From NCBI RefSeq assembly GCF_009696485.1, contig NZ_VULY01000018.1:1170001-1234000 (forward strand): a stretch of 64,000 bases of DNA, given 5' to 3'. Position 1 is the stretch's first letter; every line of letters begins with the position of its first letter. The notes beneath the pieces were generated by a model. The model worked only from the letters and a program-made list of their open reading frames with translations, was not told the origin of the DNA and ran no database searches. Positions 24,366 through 32,267 of the stretch are shown here, in pieces. The position numbers were made by a program, and so were the translations under genes. This DNA is from Suipraeoptans intestinalis. GTDB taxonomy: Bacteria; Bacillota; Clostridia; Lachnospirales; Lachnospiraceae.

Positions 24366-26162
24366 TTAAAATAAGTTTTTATTTACTTCAAAATCCTCGT
24401 CGGACAGAAGCTCGTAATTGGTTTCTCCGTAGCTTTCCTCCGGAAGTTCTTCCGGGTCAATAGAAAGAACGGAAATTGATGAGTGCTTGACGGTAACTTC
24501 GCCGTGCTTATAGGCAGAAGCCTTTCCATCGGTTGTAAGTGCCACATTCGGGTGCTTCAAGATGTCATACTTGAAGTCCATAACGGGGCGTTCTCCACGA
24601 ATAAACAGAATTGCGTATTGGTTATCAAGCATACGAACCTCATCAGGGGTTAAAAGCTCTCGACCGCTAATCTGATAATTTGTGGAGTAGTTACCGCTTC
24701 GACCGGTACTCTTTCCGAAAGTGTTGGTATCAATGGTTTCCTTACCGAGAAGCTCGGACACATATTTGTGGGTGCTTTGCTCGTTGCCGCCGAGATACAG
24801 AAACTCGTCGCAGTTGCCCACAATACTTTCCCATTGCTTTTCAAACAAGGCTTTTAACTGAGCCAAGTTCTGCAAGATGATACTTACCGATACTCCACGG
24901 GAACGCATAACCGACAGTATCTTGTCAAAGTCATCGGGCAGGCTCACATTCGCAAATTCGTCCATCAGGAAATGCACGGGAACGGGAAGCGAGCCTCCGT
25001 GAATATGGTCGGCAGCATAAAACAACTGCTGAAAAAGCTGTGTGTAAAGGATAGATACCAAGAAGTTAAAGCTGGAATCGTTATCCGGTATCAAAGCAAA
25101 CAGAGCGACCTTTTTTTCTCCGAGTGACGGGAGGTCAAGCTCGTCTGTGGTAGTTAAAGAAGCAAGACTTTCAAGGTTAAACTTTTCCAGTCTTGCCGCA
25201 AGGGTTATCTGTATGGACTTTAAGGTTTTCGCCGCACCTGAATGATAGGAACGGTAATACTTCAAAGCAATGTGGTCGGGATTTGACATCTCCAATTCCG
25301 CAAACAATTCATCAAGGGGAGAAGGTCTTGTGTCCTCCTCGTCCTCAATCGCACCGGCTCTGAGCATTTCCATTATCATTGCGAAGTTCTGTTCATCTTC
25401 GGGTGCTTCGTAATGAAGATAAAATACAAGTGCAAGCAGAAGCATTGAAGCCGAGGTATCCCAAAAGGGGTCTTGTGATTGACTTCCTTTCGGAGTGGTA
25501 CTCTTAAAAAGATTCGTCACGAGCTTTTGCACATCGTTGTCATTCTGCAAATAGACAAAAGGGTTATAGCAATGGCTTTTCTCCATTGAAATCAAATCGA
25601 GAACACGGACTTCATAGCCTTTGCTTTCAAGCAGCTTTCCGGTATCTCGGAGAATTTCGCCCTTTGGGTCAAGAATGACAAACGATGTGTTGCACTGCAT
25701 AAGATTCGGCTTGCAGTAAAATCTTGTCTTACCGGCTCCCGAACCGCCGCACACAAGGGTGTTTAAGTTTCTTCGGTGCTTCTTTGCATTGAGTCCGATA
25801 CAGACATTTTGTGTCATCAGCTTATTTGCAGAAGCCGGAGACTGTCTGTATTTTTTGTTTACGGCTCTTGCATTGCCCCATTTCGCAGAGCCGTGTTCTT
25901 CACGCCTTCGGTAATTCTTCTGTGTTGAGAAGTAAATCCCGATACCCATTCCATAGCAGAGAAGCAAAACGAGGACAGTTTTTAGGCTGTCCTCGCATAG
26001 CTCAATATGAAATGGTTCGTTGAACGCTGTTAATAGGCTCGGCAGTATTTCCGGCAATCCTCCTTTTACAGAGGGTGCAATCAGAAGTGCCAGCCATACG
26101 ACCGGGATAATACCGATGACGGAAAGAATAATCGCAGACTGCCTTTCGTTATCTCGATTCAC
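24366..26162 (-). CDS. VirD4/TraG-type coupling protein
   Basis: About 598 residues. It links the relaxase-DNA complex to the channel. Two N-terminal spans (SAIILSVIGIIPVVWLALLI; TVLVLLLCYGMGIGIYF), Walker A GGSGAGKTRF at ~160, Walker B LMDEFANV at ~420, and SIILQNLAQLKALF after it. I choose GTG at VNRDNER (AAGGAA upstream) over the longer frame, since the latter would overlap the 67-residue gene by 90 bases. The C-terminus is acidic, typical of relaxosome contact. Confidence 0.93.
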   Translation of the reverse strand: MNRDNERQSAIILSVIGIIPVVWLALLIAPSVKGGLPEILPSLLTAFNEPFHIELCEDSLKTVLVLLLCYGMGIGIYFSTQKNYRRREEHGSAKWGNARAVNKKYRQSPASANKLMTQNVCIGLNAKKHRRNLNTLVCGGSGAGKTRFYCKPNLMQCNTSFVILDPKGEILRDTGKLLESKGYEVRVLDLISMEKSHCYNPFVYLQNDNDVQKLVTNLFKSTTPKGSQSQDPFWDTSASMLLLALVFYLHYEAPEDEQNFAMIMEMLRAGAIEDEEDTRPSPLDELFAELEMSNPDHIALKYYRSYHSGAAKTLKSIQITLAARLEKFNLESLASLTTTDELDLPSLGEKKVALFALIPDNDSSFNFLVSILYTQLFQQLFYAADHIHGGSLPVPVHFLMDEFANVSLPDDFDKILSVMRSRGVSVSIILQNLAQLKALFEKQWESIVGNCDEFLYLGGNEQSTHKYVSELLGKETIDTNTFGKSTGRSGNYSTNYQISGRELLTPDEVRMLDNQYAILFIRGERPVMDFKYDILKHPNVALTTDGKASAYKHGEVTVKHSSISVLSIDPEELPEESYGETNYELLSDEDFEVNKNLF

Positions 26163-26352
26163 AGGAGCGTTCCTTTTCGATAACTCTGAACTTTTTCTTT
26201 GGGGCAGTTCCGACCTTGATGATAAGGTCGTCCACCGCATCGGTAGATTTACCCTCGTTCATCAAATCTGTTTTCTCGTCATTGAGAGAACGGATAATAA
26301 TGCCGTGTTCATAATCGTCCAATGCGATATGATACATTTCTTCCTTCGCCAT
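26149..26352 (-). CDS. Small conserved protein, paralogue of 55573-55752
   Basis: 67 residues. The pattern Y-H-x-x-L-x-D-x-EY/EH...SL-x-x-x-K...L-x-x-x-G-x-(S/Y)TD-x-VDDL...KV-x-x-A-KKKF is shared with the protein at 55573-55752. It lies directly upstream of VirD4 with a 14-base overlap. Function unknown. Confidence 0.7.
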   Translation of the reverse strand: MAKEEMYHIALDDYEHGIIIRSLNDEKTDLMNEGKSTDAVDDLIIKVGTAPKKKFRVIEKERSCESR

Positions 26353-26361
26353 AATCTCACC

Positions 26362-27246
26362 TTATCTTTCGTAGTCTTTGCTTCGTTCCTGCTTTTTCTT
26401 GTAAAGCTCATCGGAAACACGGGAGTGAATATCCGCCATCGCATTTCTCGTTTTGGAAAGCTCATAGCGAATATCCTTCGGCTCTTTGCCTGCGAGCTTC
26501 TCAGGGATACGGTTGATTGCAAAATTCTGTGTATCGACGCCGTACTTCTTGCAAAGCATATAGCCGATACAAACCGCCTGAAAGCCCATATCCGCTCTGC
26601 TGTAACTGTCGCTGTTGATGGAGAGCTGTGCGTGGCCAAGCTCCTGTGCTACGCACTGAGCGACCGCTACGCTGTCTCCCACATCACGCTTTACATACAA
26701 GGTCTGTTCCTCGTTGTTGTAAAACGCCGCCATATTGGGATACGGAAGTTCATTTGTTGCTTCCACTTCAACAGGGGAAGAATCCAGCATAACGGTAATG
26801 AGTGCTTTCGGGTCACGGTTAACAGTCGGTGCAGGCGGTCTCTTGCCGTTGGTCTGCGAAACATCAAAGACCTTTTTCACATTGTAGGAAATGCCGGTCG
26901 TACCGTCTCTCTTGGCATACTCGACAGGCTCAAGAATGGAAATGCTTTTCGCACCTTTCTGAATTTTCACATTGTCCTTGCTCCAGTCGTCAAAGTTTTT
27001 GAGCTGGCTTGCTTCGGGAAGCTGCTTGAAAATCAGAAGTGCGTTGACCGCAGAGTATCTGTCAAGTCGGCTCTGCGTATCAAGAAACGCTTTGAACTTT
27101 TCCGGGTCGGAAACAATCGCCTTTGCGGTGTCGTCCGCCATCTGATATACGGCTTCTTTTTCAGCCTTCATCTTCTCGGCGTATTCCTCTTTGGAAAGTC
27201 GTTTGCTCTGCTGTCCTGCCTTAGCAGGGGTAAAATTGTTTGTCAT
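26362..27246 (-). CDS. ArdC-like protein with an altered metallopeptidase motif
   Basis: 294 residues. The N-terminal domain (to ~130) resembles the ssDNA-binding ArdC N-terminal domain: FLDTQSRLDRYSAVNALLIF, WSKDNVKIQKGAKSISIL. The C-terminal domain has the zincin-like helix, but the expected HExxH reads QELGHA, so the first metal ligand is replaced. ArdC proteins protect incoming DNA from restriction. This one may keep only DNA binding. It is located in the transfer operon next to PcfB. Confidence 0.8.
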   Translation of the reverse strand: MTNNFTPAKAGQQSKRLSKEEYAEKMKAEKEAVYQMADDTAKAIVSDPEKFKAFLDTQSRLDRYSAVNALLIFKQLPEASQLKNFDDWSKDNVKIQKGAKSISILEPVEYAKRDGTTGISYNVKKVFDVSQTNGKRPPAPTVNRDPKALITVMLDSSPVEVEATNELPYPNMAAFYNNEEQTLYVKRDVGDSVAVAQCVAQELGHAQLSINSDSYSRADMGFQAVCIGYMLCKKYGVDTQNFAINRIPEKLAGKEPKDIRYELSKTRNAMADIHSRVSDELYKKKQERSKDYER

Positions 27247-27251
27247 TGTGA

Positions 27252-28046
27252 TTACCTCTCTTTCACATTTTTGTTTTTGGGTTTCGGCTGCTGGTGTACG
27301 GTCTGTGCCGGGGCGTTCTTTACCTCCGGCTTTGATACCTCCGGTTCTTTGCGTTCTGCTTCTTTCTGCTGCTTGGACTGTGCCTTGTATCGGTCAAGCT
27401 TTGCTTTCACCGACGGCTTTCTCTGTCTGTCGCTTACAGTACCCTTATCAGTTTGCATATCTACCGGCTCGGAGTCGTGCCTTGACGGAGGGTTTTTGTC
27501 CGTTTTGGCGACTGTGGGGTTTGACTGGGAATACCCCTCTTTCTGAATAGGTTTTCTGACGGCTTCCTCAGTGATGATTTCGTTTTTGGTTTTCGTCGGC
27601 TTGTCTTTCTCCAAAGCTTCACGCTTTTCGACAGCCTTCTGAGACTCGGTGACAATCGCAGCCTTATCAACTTTACCGAGTTCAAATCTCTCAACGATTC
27701 TCTGAATTTTGGAAGCGTCCTCTGCACGGGCAATAATATCAATCGGTACATTATCGCCCTTTGTGTTTTTATCCCTGAGTACGCAGTAGAGAACGCCGTA
27801 GCGTTTTGCCTGCTCGGTAAACTTTTTCAAGTCCTTGTTGGGGATAGAAAACACCTTCAGCTCCTTGCCCGACTTAATCATATTGGTAAGTCGAGCCTTG
27901 CCTTTTGTTTTCTGTTCCTGTTTGAGAACAGAGACTAAAAGAACGGCAATATTTTTAGCTGCCGCTCCGCTCAATTTTGCGGCTACTTCAAAGCCCTCAA
28001 GCGATAGCCTGACGACCTGTTCTGCCGCATCACCTCCGTTTGTCAT
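27252..28046 (-). CDS. PcfB-family (DUF3801) relaxosome protein
   Basis: 264 residues. The N-terminal ~130 residues match DUF3801/PcfB (EQVVRLSLEGFEVAAKLSGA, FSIPNKDLKKFTEQAKRYGV, RAEDASKIQRIVERF). A long charged, low-complexity tail is rich in Lys/Glu/Gln. In pCF10, PcfB is a DNA-processing accessory factor interacting with coupling protein. Its start overlaps the relaxase stop by 17 bases. Confidence 0.87.
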   Translation of the reverse strand: MTNGGDAAEQVVRLSLEGFEVAAKLSGAAAKNIAVLLVSVLKQEQKTKGKARLTNMIKSGKELKVFSIPNKDLKKFTEQAKRYGVLYCVLRDKNTKGDNVPIDIIARAEDASKIQRIVERFELGKVDKAAIVTESQKAVEKREALEKDKPTKTKNEIITEEAVRKPIQKEGYSQSNPTVAKTDKNPPSRHDSEPVDMQTDKGTVSDRQRKPSVKAKLDRYKAQSKQQKEAERKEPEVSKPEVKNAPAQTVHQQPKPKNKNVKER

Positions 28047-29400
28047 TACGGTTCTGCTCCTTTCGTTCTTGTTTTTCTTCGTAAACTCTTACCGTTTCAA
28101 GGTTGGCTTCAATGACCTTTGACCTTTCGGCTATATCATCACAAAGACCTACCTCTTTGCGGAGAGTCCACAGCTTGTTCGTGATTGCCGTAATCTGCTC
28201 CTTGACATTTGATAGCTCATTGTCACTCAAATTTCTTCTTAACTGTTTTCGCAGGTGCGTTCTATCGTCAGTCAAGGATTTGATTTGCGACAACACGGAC
28301 TCTTTATATGAGAAAAGCTGCTCGTCGGTAGAAATGTTCTCCCGTCCAAGCAGCCTTGTCTCCTGAGTGATTTTATCGAGCTTCAGCAAATCTTCTTTCA
28401 AAAGATAGTGAAGCCTTGCGGTATTCTGTTTTTTGTACTTCGGCAGATAGCCCAGCTTATAGCAGTAATGCAGATACAGCCCATACAATCCGCCGACCTT
28501 TTTGATTTTGTGTTCTCTTGTGGGCAATCGGTATTGTCTGACTCTTACCGTTTCCTTTGCAAAAGGAACGATGAGAACCTTTTGATTTTCCGTCAGCCTA
28601 CGCTTGATTGCGTCCTCGGTATAATTCTCTCCGAGTGATTTAAGTCGTATCGGCTTCTTGTATCCTTTCGGAACAATCGTCCAATACTTTCGACTGTCGC
28701 TGAGACAATGCTCATAGCCCATCTGCGTGAGGATATAATCAAAGGTCTTTAAGTTGGTGCTGTGTGCAATCGCTTCATCAATGGCGTCACGGGTAATGGA
28801 GTATCGGCTCGGCATACCGGCTTGCTCCTGCTTGTAGTAATAAGAAGATTGCTTACTGCGGTTCGGGTTTGGATTGTAATACAGTCCGTACTTCTCGCAC
28901 AGTCGGTCGGCAACCAAGCGGAACTTGAACCACGCTTTTTCATCGCCCCATAACCGCTTGCCGTCCACAAAGGAAACGGAGTTGATTACATAGTGGCAGT
29001 GCAGGTGCTTCGTGTTCAGATGAGTAGTAACCACCACCTGAAATCTTTTGCCCCACACCTCGTTTGCAAATTCCATTCCGATTTTCTGTGCAAGCTCCGG
29101 GGATATGTCCTGTTCCTTAAAGCTCAGGTATCCGTGATAGGCTTGTATGCCGTCGTCTTTGCCGTATGCTTTTTTCACAGAAACAAACTGGTCTCTTGCG
29201 GTCGCAGGGTTGCAGTTGATACCCTCAACGAAAAATTCACACTCGGTTTTTTCTTCGTCCTTTGCATAGCTGAGAACATCACGGAGAGCCTGATACTGTT
29301 CCTCGGTGTAAATATCTGCCGCCGTCTTTTCGGGATTGGCGGCATAGTCGATTACCTGACCGAGCCTTGATGTGACAGACCACAATTTACTTACTGCCAT
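28030..29400 (-). CDS. Relaxase (MOBP type)
   Basis: 456 residues. It nicks oriT and leads the strand into the recipient. The three-histidine motif HLNTKHLHCHYVIN is at ~135-148, followed by SVSFVDGKRLWGD; the likely catalytic Tyr lies near the N-terminus (VIDYAANPEKT). A coiled-coil C-terminal third is rich in Lys/Arg. It overlaps MobC by ten bases, giving the usual mobC-relaxase pair. Confidence 0.92.
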   Translation of the reverse strand: MAVSKLWSVTSRLGQVIDYAANPEKTAADIYTEEQYQALRDVLSYAKDEEKTECEFFVEGINCNPATARDQFVSVKKAYGKDDGIQAYHGYLSFKEQDISPELAQKIGMEFANEVWGKRFQVVVTTHLNTKHLHCHYVINSVSFVDGKRLWGDEKAWFKFRLVADRLCEKYGLYYNPNPNRSKQSSYYYKQEQAGMPSRYSITRDAIDEAIAHSTNLKTFDYILTQMGYEHCLSDSRKYWTIVPKGYKKPIRLKSLGENYTEDAIKRRLTENQKVLIVPFAKETVRVRQYRLPTREHKIKKVGGLYGLYLHYCYKLGYLPKYKKQNTARLHYLLKEDLLKLDKITQETRLLGRENISTDEQLFSYKESVLSQIKSLTDDRTHLRKQLRRNLSDNELSNVKEQITAITNKLWTLRKEVGLCDDIAERSKVIEANLETVRVYEEKQERKEQNRNDKRR

Positions 29401-29732
29401 TTCATATCGCTCTTATCGGGTCTTAAAAAAGTACGCTCCACATCAGCCTGAAACTTATGCCAACGCTCGGCTTCCTTTTTAAGCTGCGGTGCATCCACAA
29501 ATCCGAGGGTGTTTGCTTTCGCCGCAAGCTGATTGATGTTGTTGCCGATAGCAGAAAGCTCACGCATAACATCGTAAAATCTTTCGTCGGGCTTTTCTCT
29601 CGGCTCGTATCCTTTGAGAAGCAAACGGATAAGACCGCCTTCGGAAAGACACGCCCGTTTTGCTTTTTTCTGCAAATCCTGAGCTTCTGCCTTGTTCATC
29701 AGAATGTGCTTTTCAATGTTTCTCTTGCTCAT
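29391..29732 (-). CDS. mobC: MobC-type relaxosome accessory protein
   Basis: 113 residues. An N-terminal ribbon-helix-helix-like part (KHILMNKAEAQDLQKKAKRA) and the MobC signature MRELSAIGNNINQLAAKANTLG (from ~66). MobC proteins open the DNA at oriT for the relaxase. It is directly upstream of the relaxase. Confidence 0.92.
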   Translation of the reverse strand: MSKRNIEKHILMNKAEAQDLQKKAKRACLSEGGLIRLLLKGYEPREKPDERFYDVMRELSAIGNNINQLAAKANTLGFVDAPQLKKEAERWHKFQADVERTFLRPDKSDMKWQ

Positions 29733-29856
29733 TTTTATCGCTGTCCTTTCTGTAAATATAGTGCCTGTCCCGATTTATCTGAAACAGGCACATTGTTGTT
29801 ACTCCGAAAAAGCCGCCGATAATTAACCCGGCGGCAACCAATACTATCTCCCGCAT
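29713..29856 (-). CDS. DUF3789-type membrane microprotein
   Basis: 47 residues: one membrane span (IVLVAAGLIIGGFFGVTTMC), then QINRDRHYIYRKDSDKNEQE. The GFFGVTTMCLFQINR stretch is characteristic of DUF3789 proteins of Clostridial conjugative elements. It overlaps the MobC start by 20 bases. Function unknown. Confidence 0.8.
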   Translation of the reverse strand: MREIVLVAAGLIIGGFFGVTTMCLFQINRDRHYIYRKDSDKNEQEKH

Positions 29857-29886
29857 TGCTTATGCTCCTTTCTTACTTGGGGGTAT

Positions 29887-29978
29887 TAGGGGCAACCCCT
29901 AACGAGTGTACCGTTTTGGACATTCCTGTCCATAAATGGTCTGCTCGCTAAGATTATGCAGACACTCAGGGTTGCCCC
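29887..29978. other. Candidate oriT region
   Basis: The gap between the mob genes and the DUF4314 gene carries nested inverted repeats: TAGGGG-CAA-CCCCTA (29887-29901), GGACA-TTCC-TGTCC (29918-29931), and GGGGCAACCC (29889-29898) pairing with GGGTTGCCCC (29969-29978). MOBP oriTs usually lie just upstream of mobC and contain an inverted repeat beside the nick. I cannot point to the nick. Confidence 0.5.
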
Positions 29979-29990
29979 ATAGATTGACTC

Positions 29991-30908
29991 TTATCTCTCC
30001 ATATCCTTGGAGACCGGCTTATACGGCTTTGCTTCAATACCGTCCAAAGACTTGTAAAACCTCTCCGGATATTTGAACTTTTCCTCGTACTTACGAGCCA
30101 GTTCTTTCGGCATACTGAGAAACTTTTCCGACTCAATCGGTGCGTATGCAATGAAGAACTTGCCGGCAATAATGTCGAGCATTTCACGGTTGCTGTCGTC
30201 TTTTACATAACATTTTTCAATCTTCCAACCGTCCTTGCCGCCGTGTTCATCAGCCATATATGCTTCCAGTCGCACACATTTATCCGAACCGTCAAGGGAA
30301 GAAGCATAGATAGAATATCCGCCCATACCCTCAATGAAAGCCTTATTGTTACTGCTGACAACATAGGTTCTTTGTTCTTCTGTGTAAGGCTTGTCAAAGC
30401 TGTCAGCCGTAAAAACAATATATCCGGTCGTGTGGTTTCTTTCTTTTTCTGCCTGCCGGAAATGAGCTTTCAACTGCGGATAACTCATCTCAACATTCTC
30501 AGGCTCGGAATAAACAGCCCTGTTCAGCGGCAAGCCGTTCATCTTTCCTTCATCGTTGCAGATGATGGCAACCTCGTCCTCAAAGGGCATATATTCTTCA
30601 ATATCTCCCTCCACAAGAGACTGCATTGCTTCCAGCGTATCCTCGATTTCAATGAGCTTCGGATACCTGCCCGGCTCAACGAGAATGACGGAAATCTTCT
30701 CCGGTGCTTCGACCTTTTCAAAGGTATCTTCGTGAATATTCAAAGCGAGAGAGCTTCCGTTTTCCCAACTCATATGAATCTGTCCGGCGTCGTCAACGAA
30801 CTTAACCGTTCCTTTCAGACCGTAGGGCATTTGACTTTCGCCAGCCATTTCAGTGAGTACAATCTGCGTACCCTCCGGGTACATTTCTCTGATTTCTTTT
30901 AGTTTCAT
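29991..30908 (-). CDS. DUF4314/DUF3846 protein
   Basis: 305 residues. Residues ~5-65 (MYPEGTQIVLTEMAGESQMP, then GLKGTVKFVDDAGQIHMSWENGSSL split around 37) follow DUF4314; ~72-130 (VILVEPGRYPKLIEIEDTLE) follow DUF3846. The rest is a charged domain of unknown role. Such proteins are standard accessory genes of Tn1549-type ICEs. Its ATG overlaps the stop of the Toprim gene (CGATGA). Confidence 0.8.
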   Translation of the reverse strand: MKLKEIREMYPEGTQIVLTEMAGESQMPYGLKGTVKFVDDAGQIHMSWENGSSLALNIHEDTFEKVEAPEKISVILVEPGRYPKLIEIEDTLEAMQSLVEGDIEEYMPFEDEVAIICNDEGKMNGLPLNRAVYSEPENVEMSYPQLKAHFRQAEKERNHTTGYIVFTADSFDKPYTEEQRTYVVSSNNKAFIEGMGGYSIYASSLDGSDKCVRLEAYMADEHGGKDGWKIEKCYVKDDSNREMLDIIAGKFFIAYAPIESEKFLSMPKELARKYEEKFKYPERFYKSLDGIEAKPYKPVSKDMER

Positions 30909-31858
30909 CGTGCAAAACTCCTTTCGGTTTTATCTTTTATTCCCAAGCGTTTACAAAGAAAGTCGTTGACATCTTTCCCGTATTGGGGAGGGTCGTCAAC
31001 GACTTCATAATTATCTGAAAGAATCGTCTGCAACGCTTTGGTTGCTTTTCTTCCAGCAATATCATTATCCAAATGAAGAACAATTCGCTTGATTGTTTTG
31101 TCTTTTTCAAGCAGCCTGCCGAGTGTAACAGGCACTTTTGAGTCCTCGATTTTCTGCTTTGGGGAATACACTCCCGCAAGAGAAACAAGGTTAAACTGTC
31201 GCCAGTCTTTGCCCTCCAGCTTCATCAAAGTTGCATAGGAAAGCAGGTCAATGGCACACTCAAAAAGATGAACCTCTCCGGTGTTTTCGGCAGTCAGGCG
31301 GAAAGAATATTGCTTTTTACTGCCGGTGCAGTCGCCCATAATCCTTGATTGATTTGTTGCTCTGTAAGCGGCGTATTTAGGTTCTTTGTTCTCGTCATAG
31401 CCGATAAAAACAGCATTGTGATATGGAAGCGACTCGATGATTAGCTCCTGTTCCAAACAGTGGTTGATGATTTCATAATCAATCCCACGCCCGAAAAGGT
31501 AATCAAATACCACATCGGCAGTAGGACTTTTTTCAGGCAGAAGCAAGGGCTGTTCCTCATAGCTTTTGATGTTTTCACAAGTCGGAAAGCTGACTGAACC
31601 GTTTCCCATAATGGTCTGAACCGCCTCCACAAAATCCATTCCACGGACTTTGATAAGGTAATCGAGGGCAGATTTGCCCCCGATACCTCTCGACCACCAC
31701 ATCCATTTGCCGTTGGAAATCTTCAAACTGTCGTGGGTTCTTGTGGTGTAGGTGTTGCTTGAAAACTTGACAAGCTCGCCCGGTTCATACTCTCTGAGAT
31801 AGGTTAATAAATCCATTCGTTTGGCTTCGGTTATGACTTCCGGTGCAATATACGGCAT
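30905..31858 (-). CDS. DUF3991/Toprim primase-like protein
   Basis: About 317 residues. N-terminal DUF3991-like zinc-free primase domain (SSNTYTTRTHDSLKISNGKW, GGKSALDYLIKVRGMDF), then a Toprim domain with YDENKEPKYAAYRATNQ and the DxD motif in LHLDNDIAGRKATKAL. It may prime replication of the transferred strand. ATG at MPYIAPE is chosen over an upstream GTG. Confidence 0.85.
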   Translation of the reverse strand: MPYIAPEVITEAKRMDLLTYLREYEPGELVKFSSNTYTTRTHDSLKISNGKWMWWSRGIGGKSALDYLIKVRGMDFVEAVQTIMGNGSVSFPTCENIKSYEEQPLLLPEKSPTADVVFDYLFGRGIDYEIINHCLEQELIIESLPYHNAVFIGYDENKEPKYAAYRATNQSRIMGDCTGSKKQYSFRLTAENTGEVHLFECAIDLLSYATLMKLEGKDWRQFNLVSLAGVYSPKQKIEDSKVPVTLGRLLEKDKTIKRIVLHLDNDIAGRKATKALQTILSDNYEVVDDPPQYGKDVNDFLCKRLGIKDKTERSFAR

Positions 31859-31874
31859 AGGTATCACCGCCTTT

Positions 31875-32267
31875 TTACATCAGCAAATCGGCAACCGCTT
31901 TCTGTATCGGTTCGTTGATACTGAGCTTTGCAATGATAATGAGTATCTTATCAACAGGGCAGCCGATGTCATTCCAAACAGTCCAAGCACCTCCCGCAAG
32001 GTCGTCGTTTTCATACAAAGCAATGATTTCTTCCGGCGAAAACACCGTTTCAATGCTCTGTCGAACCAACTCTCCGTAGAAAGAAAGCTTTGCATTTCTA
32101 AGGGCAAATTCTGCTTCCTTTGCGGGCGGTTTGCTTCTTTTTAATTCGAGATATGCTTTATCAAGTCTCCTGACCACAACCATCATCATTGCATCAAAAG
32201 GGTTAATGATTGCTTTTCTGCAAGGGCAGTTTTCTCTTTCCTTATCGGGTGTCATTTTATCGTTCAT
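31875..32267 (-). CDS. Conserved ICE protein, unknown function
   Basis: 130 residues. Starts MNDKMTPDK behind AAAGGAG, overlapping the end of the giant gene by 11 bases. Contains CPCRK near the N-terminus and an otherwise helical, hydrophobic body (DAMMMVVVRRLDKAYLELKR; DKILIIIAKLSINEPIQKAV). No recognised motif. Confidence 0.65.
   Translation of the reverse strand: MNDKMTPDKERENCPCRKAIINPFDAMMMVVVRRLDKAYLELKRSKPPAKEAEFALRNAKLSFYGELVRQSIETVFSPEEIIALYENDDLAGGAWTVWNDIGCPVDKILIIIAKLSINEPIQKAVADLLM

Noticed and set aside
26020-27546. 508-residue plus-strand frame across the VirD4/ArdC/PcfB junctions
   Set aside because: It is antisense to three well-supported overlapping genes; composition (Cys/Leu/Phe/Arg-rich) is that of a shadow frame.
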